In this document: positions 25,020 through 32,744 of the stretch, piece after piece | Numbering within the stretch: position 1 is the first letter of the stretch | Layout: the number at the start of each line of letters is the position of its first letter | Source: Anderseniella sp039978075 | GTDB lineage: Bacteria > Pseudomonadota > Alphaproteobacteria > Rhizobiales > Aestuariivirgaceae | Assembly: GCA_039978075.1 (NCBI GenBank) | Contig: JBDWCA010000003.1 | Coordinates: forward strand, 124,001 to 188,000 | Length of the DNA stretch: 64,000 nt | Direction: 5' to 3' | Notes under the pieces: model-generated | The model's input: only the letters and a program-made list of their open reading frames with translations | The model's database searches: none | Told to the model about the DNA's origin: nothing | Translations under genes and position numbers: made by a program

Positions 25020-25982
25020 TCAATCGCCGGGTTCATCCAAAATCGCCATCACGTCCTTCACGACGCCTGCAGCCAAAGCTCCCGACGTGCCGTCATGATC
25101 ACCATAGCTGCCTGACAGCAGAACGGGCCGATCAAGGGCCTTACATAACCGCGCGCTGTCAGGGTGCAGGTCATGGCTTGATACCACGCAGTGATCCGCA
25201 GTCCCCTGACGCAGTCTTTCCAACAGCAGCGCAACGCACACAGCCTGTGATCCATCCAGGATCACCGGTACTCTTTGCAACCGGGCAGCCACGATGGCGC
25301 CTGCAATGGCTGCAGCTTCCCGCCCACCCAACCGTCGAAGCACCTCCAGCGGCGACTGAAAATGGGATTTGTGGGTAGCGACGGCTTTGCCGACAATCTC
25401 AATTTCCGCCGGGCTGCGTTGTTCATCGAGAGAATTTTCTTCACCAAGTAACGCGGAGCTCATCGCAGTGGTTGAAGCCTGTCCACCCGAAGCTGTACCG
25501 TGCACTACCAGCAGATCACAGCCATCTGTAGTTGCCTCCATGCCGTAGGCAATGGTCGCGGCGCAATCGGTTTCCGCCATCGCAGCGCCAACTGAGAAAT
25601 CTTCGACCGGCAACTCGAGAGCCAGTTCAAAAACCTTCAGGCCAAGCTCAGCTCGTCCGCACACTTTAGCAACAGGGCCGGAGCGGGCCTGAACCTCTTC
25701 AACCAGTTCCGAGACCTGGTTGATCTGCAGGCCGTCATCCAGGTGGGCTGCCACGCCATGAGAAGCTGCGAACAGGGCAACTACCGGTCGCCTGATGCTT
25801 GGTCTGGCATTCGCCTGCCAACCGGCCATCCATCTGCCGATCTCAGCGATCCTGTCAGCGGGTTGCCGATTGTGTGCCGAAAACACATTTGCCGATTTGA
25901 CATCGAAACCCGGCATCTCATCCAGCAGAGCGCGGATATCGTCAAACGGCAACAGGCTTGGGGTCTGGGTCATTTTCGACAT
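25020..25982 (-). CDS. CobT-like phosphoribosyltransferase lacking catalytic glutamates
   Basis: The 320-residue protein aligns over its length with nicotinate-nucleotide:dimethylbenzimidazole phosphoribosyltransferase (CobT): ASHGVAAHLDDG, GAAMAETDCAATIAYGME, DGSQAVCVALLLERLRQG, and a C-terminal GTSGALAAGVVKDVMAIL. Two hallmark sites are altered. The GEMGIGNTT loop reads HGTASGGQASTT, and the C-terminal GEGTGA reads HDGTSGA, so neither catalytic Glu is kept. It is either a divergent enzyme or a non-catalytic paralogue. No other cobalamin gene is nearby, and module 1 repeats flank it in inverted orientation. Confidence 0.75.
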   Translation of the reverse strand: MSKMTQTPSLLPFDDIRALLDEMPGFDVKSANVFSAHNRQPADRIAEIGRWMAGWQANARPSIRRPVVALFAASHGVAAHLDDGLQINQVSELVEEVQARSGPVAKVCGRAELGLKVFELALELPVEDFSVGAAMAETDCAATIAYGMEATTDGCDLLVVHGTASGGQASTTAMSSALLGEENSLDEQRSPAEIEIVGKAVATHKSHFQSPLEVLRRLGGREAAAIAGAIVAARLQRVPVILDGSQAVCVALLLERLRQGTADHCVVSSHDLHPDSARLCKALDRPVLLSGSYGDHDGTSGALAAGVVKDVMAILDEPGD

Positions 25983-26050
25983 TGCTGTTCAGTTCCCGGC
26001 GACAGGGTCAGGTGAAGGATTGTTTGGGTTCGCTTAGCATTGTTTGCAAC

Positions 26051-26064
26051 GGTCGAACAGCTTG
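26051..26064 (-). repeat. Relic of module 2 in minus orientation
   Basis: GGTCGAACAGCTTG at 26051-26064 equals the edge of the 45-base unit at 24651, in the same orientation as locus A and opposite to the module 2 copy further right in locus B. It suggests a rearrangement or an older insertion. It is a short match. Confidence 0.5.
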
Positions 26065-26076
26065 TAAGAATTGTTT

Positions 26077-26166
26077 ACCGCTCGCGCCAACAGCCTGACG
26101 GCTGCAGCTTCCCGAGGGCGCACTTCGTGCGGTGCGCAGTCGCGCTTGCCTCAGCACTGACGTGCT
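26077..26166 (+). repeat. Repeat family module 1, copy B1
   Basis: This 90-base unit is in plus orientation. Three hairpin blocks are visible: CAGCCTGACGGCTG, GCGCACTTCGTGCG and AGCACTGACGTGCT. It is separated by 8 bases from the next copy. Confidence 0.85.
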
Positions 26167-26174
26167 GGTTTTAT

Positions 26175-26262
26175 ACCGCTCACGCAAGCAGCCTGAAGGC
26201 TGCGCTCCGCTGGGCGCACTTCGTGCGGCGCGCAGTCGCGCTTGCCTCAGCACTGACGTGCT
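26175..26262 (+). repeat. Repeat family module 1, copy B2
   Basis: This 88-base unit has the same three hairpins, with the first stem reading CAGCCTGAAGGCTG. Differences from B1 fall mostly in loops and between stems. It is followed by a short linker and module 2. Confidence 0.85.
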
Positions 26263-26289
26263 TCGGACTGGAGTTCATCTCTATAGTTG

Positions 26290-26337
26290 TTCAGGATCGG
26301 AGAACGGCCCGTGCGCAGCGAGGATAAGCTGTTCGAC
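26290..26337 (+). repeat. Repeat family module 2, locus B
   Basis: A single 48-base copy starting TTCAGGATCGGAGAACGGCC and ending AAGCTGTTCGA. It is the reverse complement of the 45-base tandem units at 24651-24779 with some divergence. The membrane protein gene starts about 115 bases downstream. Confidence 0.8.
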
Positions 26338-26451
26338 TAAATAAATGTCCCCAGACAAAAGTTCCATCCTTTATTAACCGTGTTCTTTCACGGCGCGTTT
26401 TCCATTCCGGGCTAGTCTTCATTCAACGTTTTCATCGAGAGAGGAATTATC

Positions 26452-26946
26452 ATGCACGCGTGGATCGGCTTCTTTTTTAGCTGTGCAATGATCATTGTGG
26501 CTGCCCTTAGTAAATCTGGATACCAACTGTTTCCCCAAAGCATTGCTGAGACGCCTTCCAGCGAGTTCATGTTTCTGATCGGGTGCGCCGGATTTGGCGC
26601 AGCACTGGCTATGCTGGCACCAAGTTATTCAATGGCGCGCCTGGCCTCACTGTGGTCTTCGGCGGCTCTCGCGGTGGTTGTGGTGATCGTTAACATCGAC
26701 AATCTGAACTTCCACGACACCTCGGTACAGACCTTGGAACCTGCGGTAATTGTTCCTGCAAATCCTGACGTGGAACAGCCCAAAATTGATTTTGTGCTGA
26801 AAAAGACAATCCATGAGGGTGAATGGGTACCGTTCAATAACCTGGAACGCAGGATCCAGGAGCATGAAAGAAACCAACCAACCTTGCCTCCGAACATGGA
26901 TACCCACGAGCCGACACCGCCGGCAGAACCAGCATCTGAAGAATAA
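26452..26946 (+). CDS. Hypothetical membrane protein, 164 aa
   Basis: The ATG follows GAGAGGAATTATC. Three hydrophobic segments lie in the first half (HAWIGFFFSCAMIIVAAL, FMFLIGCAGFGAALAML, LWSSAALAVVVVIVNI), followed by about 80 hydrophilic residues ending Pro/Glu-rich (TPPAEPASEE). The soluble part is acidic and could be periplasmic or cytoplasmic. No family is recognised, and no obvious operon partner is present. Confidence 0.65.
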   Translation: MHAWIGFFFSCAMIIVAALSKSGYQLFPQSIAETPSSEFMFLIGCAGFGAALAMLAPSYSMARLASLWSSAALAVVVVIVNIDNLNFHDTSVQTLEPAVIVPANPDVEQPKIDFVLKKTIHEGEWVPFNNLERRIQEHERNQPTLPPNMDTHEPTPPAEPASEE

Positions 26947-27059
26947 CTGTGCGCGGAATTTGGCCGGCTTTACACGAGAGATGTTGCACTCCGGATACTG
27001 TGCGTGCTACGCGGCTGTGGACAAGGCCCATCTGCCATTCGTGAACTCCAGGCATTCAA

Positions 27060-27299
27060 ATGAGCGACCGCAAAATCCCTGAAATCCAGTCGCCATGCGT
27101 CAAGCTGTGCGTCATGGAGCCCGACAGCGGTTTCTGCATGGGTTGCGGGCGCACCCGCGATGAAATCGCCAGCTGGATATCCCTGTCTCCGGACGCCCGC
27201 GAAAAAGTGACCGGACAGCTGGATCAGAGGCTGGCAAATCTTACCCGTAACAAACGCCGCAAAGGCGGACGCCGCAACCGGCTGGCAGATGCCGGCTAG
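27060..27299 (+). CDS. DUF1289 domain-containing protein
   Basis: The 79-residue protein has the DUF1289 cysteine pattern: SPCVKLCVMEP followed by FCMGCGRT, four cysteines that could bind iron or zinc. EIASWISLSP and a basic tail (NKRRKGGRRNR) follow. The family is common in Proteobacteria and its role is unknown. It lies 36 bases upstream of the phosphohexomutase gene and may be co-transcribed with it. Confidence 0.85.
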   Translation: MSDRKIPEIQSPCVKLCVMEPDSGFCMGCGRTRDEIASWISLSPDAREKVTGQLDQRLANLTRNKRRKGGRRNRLADAG

Positions 27300-27335
27300 G
27301 CGCCAGCCTCCCCAACTATCAGAAGGAAACCCTCG

Positions 27336-28838
27336 ATGCTTGCCAAACCCCGCGCCGACCTGGTTCCCAACACGCCGGACTATGAGCGTCTGCCGCTGGT
27401 AAAGGCGACAGGATTTCGCGAATACGATGCCCGCTGGCTGTTTGAAAAAGAAATCAATCTCTACGGCATTCAAGCACTTGGCCTCGGGCTCGGCACCTAT
27501 CTGCACCAGCGCGGTGTGAAACCTCACATAGTCACAGCGCATGACTTTCGCGGCTACTCCATGTCCATCAAGCAGGCGCTGACCACCGGCCTCATGGCAT
27601 CAGGGTGCACGGTTTATGACATTGGGCTGGCGCTTTCACCTATGGCCTACTTCGCCCAGTTTGCGCTCGACGTACCGGCAGTTGCCATGGTGACCGCCAG
27701 CCACAATGACAATGGCTGGACCGGTGTGAAAATGGGATGTGACCGCCCCCTCACCTTCGGACCGGATGAAATGAGCGCACTCAAGGATATTGTGCTGGGT
27801 GGCAAGTGGCAGACCCGTGATGGTGGCGGTCTGGTGCATGTGTCTGATCTGGAGGAAAAATATGTCGCTGACCTGGTCAAGGGCGGACCGGTAACCCGCA
27901 AGCTGAAAGTGGTATGCGCGTGTGGCAACGGTACAGCAGGCGCATTTGCACCAAAGGTGCTGGAAGCCATGGGTTGTGAAGTAGTGCCGCTGGACTGCGA
28001 ACTCGACCATTCCTTCCCGCGCTACAATCCCAACCCGGAAGACATGGAAATGTTGCATGCCATGCGTGATGCAGTACTGGCTTCGGGCGCAGATGTCGGT
28101 CTTGGATTCGATGGCGATGGTGATCGCTGCGGCGTGGTAGACAATGAAGGCAATGAGATTTTCGCCGACAAGGTAGGCGTCATGCTGGCCCGCTTCATGT
28201 CGTCAGAACATGAAAACGCACAGTTTGTCGTGGATGTAAAATCCACCGGGCTGTACAAGACCGATCCGGTTTTGAAGGCGCAGGGCGCGCGCACAGATTA
28301 CTGGAAGACCGGGCATTCCTACATGAAGCGACGCACCAATGAGCTGGGCGCAATTGCCGGGTTTGAGAAATCCGGGCACTACTTCCTGCGCGAACCTTAC
28401 GGGCTTGGCTATGACGACGGACTGGCATCCGGCATTGCCATCCTGCGCATGCTGGAACGCCAACCTGAGAAGTCCATGGCAGATCTTTACCGCGACCTGC
28501 CTCAAACCTGGGGCTCACCCACCATGTCACCGCACTGCGCTGACGAAGCAAAGTACGGGATCGTCGACCAGGCTGTGGCCTACTTTCAGCGGATTGCCGC
28601 AGACGGCGGCAAGCTGGCCGGCCAGTCAATTCGCGAACTGATCACGGTCAACGGCATCCGCATCGTTCTGGCAGACGGCACTTGGGGCCTGGTGCGGGCA
28701 TCTTCAAACAAGCCGGAACTTGTTGTGGTGTGCGAAAGTCCGACGTCCGAGGACATGATGAAGGCCATGTTCAAGGCCATCGACATGCATCTGAGCGATT
28801 ATCCCGAAGTCGGCGAATACAATCAGAAGATTGCCTGA
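27336..28838 (+). CDS. Phosphomannomutase/phosphoglucomutase
   Basis: The 500-residue protein has all four alpha-D-phosphohexomutase landmarks: active-site serine loop TASHNDNGWTGVKMG (Ser about 116), metal loop GFDGDGDRCG (about 250-260), sugar-binding GFEKSGHY (about 345), and the C-terminal phosphate loop RASSNKPELVV. It interconverts hexose 6- and 1-phosphates for polysaccharide and nucleotide-sugar synthesis. The start follows AAGGAAACC. Confidence 0.9.
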   Translation: MLAKPRADLVPNTPDYERLPLVKATGFREYDARWLFEKEINLYGIQALGLGLGTYLHQRGVKPHIVTAHDFRGYSMSIKQALTTGLMASGCTVYDIGLALSPMAYFAQFALDVPAVAMVTASHNDNGWTGVKMGCDRPLTFGPDEMSALKDIVLGGKWQTRDGGGLVHVSDLEEKYVADLVKGGPVTRKLKVVCACGNGTAGAFAPKVLEAMGCEVVPLDCELDHSFPRYNPNPEDMEMLHAMRDAVLASGADVGLGFDGDGDRCGVVDNEGNEIFADKVGVMLARFMSSEHENAQFVVDVKSTGLYKTDPVLKAQGARTDYWKTGHSYMKRRTNELGAIAGFEKSGHYFLREPYGLGYDDGLASGIAILRMLERQPEKSMADLYRDLPQTWGSPTMSPHCADEAKYGIVDQAVAYFQRIAADGGKLAGQSIRELITVNGIRIVLADGTWGLVRASSNKPELVVVCESPTSEDMMKAMFKAIDMHLSDYPEVGEYNQKIA

Positions 28839-28925
28839 AGCGGGGGGTTCCGCTCTTGCTGCGATTCCTGGGTCAAGGAGAATTGAACCGGCATTGGCTG
28901 TATTCCGGGAGCAGTTTGTCTTGTT

Positions 28926-29013
28926 CCGCTCACGCAAGCAGCCTTCGGCTGCCGCTCCGCGAGGGCGCACTTCGTGCGACGACCAGTCGGCCTTGCCTCA
29001 GCACTGACGTGCT
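28926..29013 (+). repeat. Repeat family module 1, locus C
   Basis: A single 88-base copy in plus orientation. Its hairpins read CAGCCTTCGGCTG, GCGCACTTCGTGCG and AGCACTGACGTGCT. It lies between the mutase stop and the aapP stop, in a convergent gap. Confidence 0.85.
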
Positions 29014-29040
29014 ACTGGGAGGAATACATCACCAAGCCTG

Positions 29041-29086
29041 TTCAGGGTCGGAGAACGGCCTGAGCGAAGCGAAAAAAGCTGTTCGA
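29041..29086 (+). repeat. Repeat family module 2, locus C
   Basis: TTCAGGGTCGGAGAACGGCC opens a 46-base copy ending AAGCTGTTCGA. It contains GAGCGAAGCGAAAAAAGC, so it is a diverged version of the locus B module. It ends 15 bases before the aapP stop codon. Confidence 0.8.
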
Positions 29087-29101
29087 TCAGCAAAGAGAGT
29101 C

Positions 29102-29941
29102 CTAATGCAGTATCTGGCTCAGGAACAGCTTGGTGCGGTCTGATTTGGGGCTGGTGAAGAAGGCTTCAGGTTCGTTCTGTTCAACGATCTGGCCTTCATC
29201 CATGAAGATCACCCTGTCTGCCACCTGACGGGCAAAGCCCATTTCGTGGGTCACACACAGCATGGTCATGCCGGTCTCGGCCAAGTCCACCATAACTTCC
29301 AGCACTTCCTTGATCATTTCCGGGTCAAGCGCGGAGGTTGGTTCATCGAACAGCATGATGCGCGGGTTCATGCACAGTGACCGCGCAATGGCCACACGCT
29401 GCTGCTGACCGCCTGACAACTGGCCGGGATATTTGTTGGCCTGTTCGGGAATCTTCACCTTCTCCAGGAAACCCATCGCGATTTCCTCAGCTTCCTTCTT
29501 CGGCATCTTGCGAACCCAGATCGGGGCAAGAGTGCAGTTTTCCAGAATAGTGAGGTGCGGGAACAGGTTGAAATGCTGGAACACCATGCCGACTTCACGG
29601 CGGATCTCGTCGATCTTCTTCAGATCGTCGGTCAACTCAATGCCGTCCACGATAATCTGGCCCTTCTGGTGTTCTTCCAGCCGATTGATGCAGCGGATCA
29701 GTGTCGACTTGCCGGACCCGGAAGGCCCACAAATGACAATGCGCTCACCACGGTAAACAGTAAGATCAATGTCTCGCAGCACATGGAAATCACCATACCA
29801 TTTGTTCATGCTGGAGATCTGGATCGCAACGTCGTCCATACTGATATGGCCGTCATTCCCCTGCGATGCGTTTGTTGCAGAAGATGCCGTTGTCTTGCGT
29901 GCCGCTTTTTTCGCCGGCGCTTTTTTGGTTGCCTTAGCCAT
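29102..29941 (-). CDS. aapP: General L-amino acid ABC transporter ATP-binding protein AapP
   Basis: The 279-residue protein has Walker A (GPSGSGKST), the signature LSGGQQQRVAIARSL, Walker B (IMLFDEPTSALDPEM) and an H-loop (CVTHEMG). The first 30 residues form an unusual Lys/Ala/Thr-rich leader (KATKKAPAKKAARKTTASS) not seen in the standard 255-residue proteins, so translation could alternatively start at MDDVAIQISSMNKWYG. It is the last gene of aapJQMP and energises uptake of many L-amino acids. Confidence 0.9.
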   Translation of the reverse strand: MAKATKKAPAKKAARKTTASSATNASQGNDGHISMDDVAIQISSMNKWYGDFHVLRDIDLTVYRGERIVICGPSGSGKSTLIRCINRLEEHQKGQIIVDGIELTDDLKKIDEIRREVGMVFQHFNLFPHLTILENCTLAPIWVRKMPKKEAEEIAMGFLEKVKIPEQANKYPGQLSGGQQQRVAIARSLCMNPRIMLFDEPTSALDPEMIKEVLEVMVDLAETGMTMLCVTHEMGFARQVADRVIFMDEGQIVEQNEPEAFFTSPKSDRTKLFLSQILH

Positions 29942-29968
29942 GGTCGGTTTCCCTAATGCTTTATCGAT

Positions 29969-31288
29969 TTAATTTTTGTGTCCGGTGTCGAGTTGGCGTT
30001 CCATGAACATGGAGTAACGCGACATGCCGAAACAGAATATCCAGAACACTGCGGCGGCAAAGAAGAAGCCCGTCGAGTGGGTTTGTGGCGCCACCCACTT
30101 TTGGTCCGTATTGGCCGCCTGAACGATGAGCAGCAGATCGTACAATCCGATAATGCCAACCAGCACCGTGTCCTTGAACAGACCGATGAAGCTGTTGACG
30201 ATACCGGGAATAACAAGTTTCAGCGCCTGCGGCAGGGTAATCAGACCCATGTTCTGCCAATAGGTCAACCCCAGTGCCTGGGCGGCTTCTGTCTGACCCT
30301 TAGGGATGGCCTGCAGACCACCACGGACCACTTCAGCCATGTATGCTGACGAGAACAAAGCCACCCCAATGAGCGCCCGCAGCAATTTGTCGAAACTGGT
30401 ACCCGGCGGCAGAAACAGCGGTAGCACGACAGACGCCATGAACAACACCGTGATCAGCGGAACACCGCGCCAGAGTTCGATAAATGCCACCGAGAACAGT
30501 TTTACCACAGGCATGCTTGAGCGCCTGCCCAGCGCCAGCAGGACGCCAATCGGCAGGGACGCCACAATGCCTGTGACGGCTACAACCAGGGTCAGCAGCA
30601 GGCCGCCCCATTTGGAGGTCTCAACATAGGGAAGCCCAAAATCAATCGACATGATAATCAGCAGCAGAGCGACACCGCCGGCAATCGCGGCGGACGCGAT
30701 CAAGGCGTGACTTGGCTGAATGATCTTGGCCACAAACCCCAGCAACAGGATGGGTATCACGATCGCACCAACAAATGCGCCGACAGTGAGCCATGTTGAC
30801 AGGCCGATATCGAAATGACCGCCTGTCAGCATGATCAATGTCAGGACAGGGTAGATGCCGAGCAGGAAAATGCCGTTGATCCGCTTGTAGGGCAGTGACG
30901 GCATCATCATCGGCACCAGGGCCAAAACGCCAACAATGCCAACAACATCCACACGCCAGCGCTCGGTGAACGGGTAGAAGCCGTACATCCACTGACCGAA
31001 CTTGGCTTTTGCCATCGCCCAGCAGGCGCCATGGGCACCATCGCCAATGCAGGCTGAACGGTCTTCACCGCTCCACACCGCGTTGAACACTGACCACTCC
31101 AGCGTAATCCAGATCACATAAAACAGCAGCGCTCCGAATATGAGAGACATCAATGCGTTTATGGGTGTCGGAAACAGGTTTTCCCGCATCCAGCCGATGG
31201 GTCCGCTGACTGTCAGCGGTGCCGGCATGGCAGGCGCTTCTTCGGTGCGCACATAAGCAAGGTCTCTTTGAGAATGAATATCTGACAT
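29969..31288 (-). CDS. aapM: General L-amino acid ABC transporter permease AapM
   Basis: The 439-residue permease belongs to the HisM/GlnP type. Several membrane helices lie before the typical inner-membrane domain (GVPLITVLFMASVVLPLFLP, then YMAEVVRGGLQAIPKGQTEAAQALGL, the EAA loop). It is longer than standard permeases because AapM-type proteins have extra N-terminal helices. It is separated from aapQ by 4 bases. Confidence 0.9.
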   Translation of the reverse strand: MSDIHSQRDLAYVRTEEAPAMPAPLTVSGPIGWMRENLFPTPINALMSLIFGALLFYVIWITLEWSVFNAVWSGEDRSACIGDGAHGACWAMAKAKFGQWMYGFYPFTERWRVDVVGIVGVLALVPMMMPSLPYKRINGIFLLGIYPVLTLIMLTGGHFDIGLSTWLTVGAFVGAIVIPILLLGFVAKIIQPSHALIASAAIAGGVALLLIIMSIDFGLPYVETSKWGGLLLTLVVAVTGIVASLPIGVLLALGRRSSMPVVKLFSVAFIELWRGVPLITVLFMASVVLPLFLPPGTSFDKLLRALIGVALFSSAYMAEVVRGGLQAIPKGQTEAAQALGLTYWQNMGLITLPQALKLVIPGIVNSFIGLFKDTVLVGIIGLYDLLLIVQAANTDQKWVAPQTHSTGFFFAAAVFWIFCFGMSRYSMFMERQLDTGHKN

Positions 31289-31292
31289 GTGC

Positions 31293-32477
31293 TTATCTCT
31301 CCACCAGCTTCATTCGCGAATTGAACCAGTTCATAAAGGCTGACGTGAGCAGCGATATGGTCAGATATACAGCCATCCAGATAACGATGATTTCCACCGC
31401 CTGTCCGGACTGGTTCATCACCGTGCCGCCGGCGGCCACCAGTTCGGGAAAGCCAATTGCAACGGCCAGAGACGAATTCTTGGTCAGGTTCAGATACTGA
31501 CTGGCCAGCGGCGGAATGATCACTCGCATGGCTTGCGGAATAACCACCAGACGCAGTGCCGGGTTGGGCCTCAGGCCAAGAGCATAGGATGCTTCGGTCT
31601 GGCCCTTGTTGACCGCCAGAATGCCAGAACGAACGATCTCTGCGATGAATGATGCGGTGTAGACAGACAAGGCAAAATAAAGTGCAGCAAATTCCGGCAC
31701 GAGGCCGACACCACCGCGCAGATTAAAGTTGCCCTGCTCCGCAAACTCAAACTCAACAGGCCCGCCCAATGCGAAATAAGTCAAAAGTGGCAGGCCGAAC
31801 AAAATGCCGAGCGAGGTAAGAAACACAGGGAACTGTTCGCCGGTTGCTTCCTGGCGGGTGTGCGCCCATTTTTTCAACATAACGATACCGGCAATGGCCG
31901 CGATAACCGCAACCCCAATCATCCACGCACCATCACCCCAGATAAATTTTGGAATGGTGATACCGCGATTGGACAGAAAAATCGTATCGCCAATAGACCA
32001 GGCGGCTCGCGGACTGGGCAATGCAGCCAGCACTACCTTGTACCAGATGAACATCTGGACCAGCAGCGGAACATTTCGCGCGATTTCAATATAGATTTCG
32101 GCAACCTTGGCCACCAGCCAGTTCTTTGACAGGCGCATGACGCCAACGACGAAGCCGATGATCGTTGCAGTAAGTATGCCGCAAAAAGCAACCAGAATTG
32201 TGTTCAACACGCCAACAGTGATCGCCCGGCCGTAGGTCGAGGATTCCGAATAGGGGATCAGTGTAAAGGACAGGTCAAACCCGGCTGTCGTGTCGAGGAA
32301 ACCCCAGCCAGAGGCGATGTTCGCCCGTTCAAGATTGGCCAGAGTGTTTTGAACCATCTGCCAGCCAAAGAAGATAATGACCGCTATCAATATCGCCTGC
32401 ACGCCGATCGAGCGGACTTTCGGATCGTTGAAAAATGCGACTTTTGGTGGGCCGTCGACGCCCGTGGTTACACTCAT
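31293..32477 (-). CDS. aapQ: General L-amino acid ABC transporter permease AapQ
   Basis: This 394-residue partner permease carries the EAA-like loop YTASFIAEIVRSGILAVNKGQTEASYALGLRP and about eight membrane helices. With AapM it forms the heterodimeric channel. The start follows a 267-base gap behind aapJ that contains two hairpins. Confidence 0.9.
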   Translation of the reverse strand: MSVTTGVDGPPKVAFFNDPKVRSIGVQAILIAVIIFFGWQMVQNTLANLERANIASGWGFLDTTAGFDLSFTLIPYSESSTYGRAITVGVLNTILVAFCGILTATIIGFVVGVMRLSKNWLVAKVAEIYIEIARNVPLLVQMFIWYKVVLAALPSPRAAWSIGDTIFLSNRGITIPKFIWGDGAWMIGVAVIAAIAGIVMLKKWAHTRQEATGEQFPVFLTSLGILFGLPLLTYFALGGPVEFEFAEQGNFNLRGGVGLVPEFAALYFALSVYTASFIAEIVRSGILAVNKGQTEASYALGLRPNPALRLVVIPQAMRVIIPPLASQYLNLTKNSSLAVAIGFPELVAAGGTVMNQSGQAVEIIVIWMAVYLTISLLTSAFMNWFNSRMKLVER

Positions 32478-32614
32478 GCTGCTGCCTTCACCCTGCTGAG
32501 CCTGAGCTGAGGAACGCCAAAATGCGCAACCATCAGGTCATTGCCCCGTTTCCTGCTCACAGATACGATACGCCAGTACCGGTCGCGAGCCCTCACCCTT
32601 CAGATTTCCTGCCG

Positions 32615-32631
32615 CCCGATCTTGTGTCGGG
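32615..32631 (-). promoter_or_regulatory. Small hairpin in the aapJ-aapQ gap
   Basis: CCCGA (32615-32619) pairs with TCGGG (32627-32631) around a 7-base loop. It lies between the aapJ terminator-like hairpin and aapQ and may protect or stall the transcript. A short stem like this is weak evidence on its own. Confidence 0.35.
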
Positions 32632-32685
32632 TCGTTCCACCACAGGAACAGTCAAATTCAATATCTCAATATAAAAGGACCAAAT

Positions 32686-32730
32686 GCTGCCCGGCAAGCA
32701 GCGCATAAGAGACGCAAGATGCCGGACAGC
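32686..32730 (-). terminator. Partial terminator / attenuator behind aapJ
   Basis: On the minus strand TGCCGGGCAGC and GCTGTCCGGCA form an 11-base stem (32686-32696 with 32720-32730, one mismatch). A T-rich run follows towards aapQ. It starts 15 bases after the aapJ stop. Such structures behind binding-protein genes let the binding protein be made in excess of the permeases. Confidence 0.65.
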
Positions 32731-32744
32731 TTTAAATGTGGTTG

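Noticed and set aside
24641..25036. Antisense protein-coding frame in the repeats (131 aa)
   Set aside because: It consists of repeat units only, overlaps the end of the CobT-like gene and has no family-like sequence.
24817..26262. Composite transposon around cobT
   Set aside because: The inverted module 1 copies are only about 90 bases, have no transposase and show no target duplications; a short repeat family explains them better.
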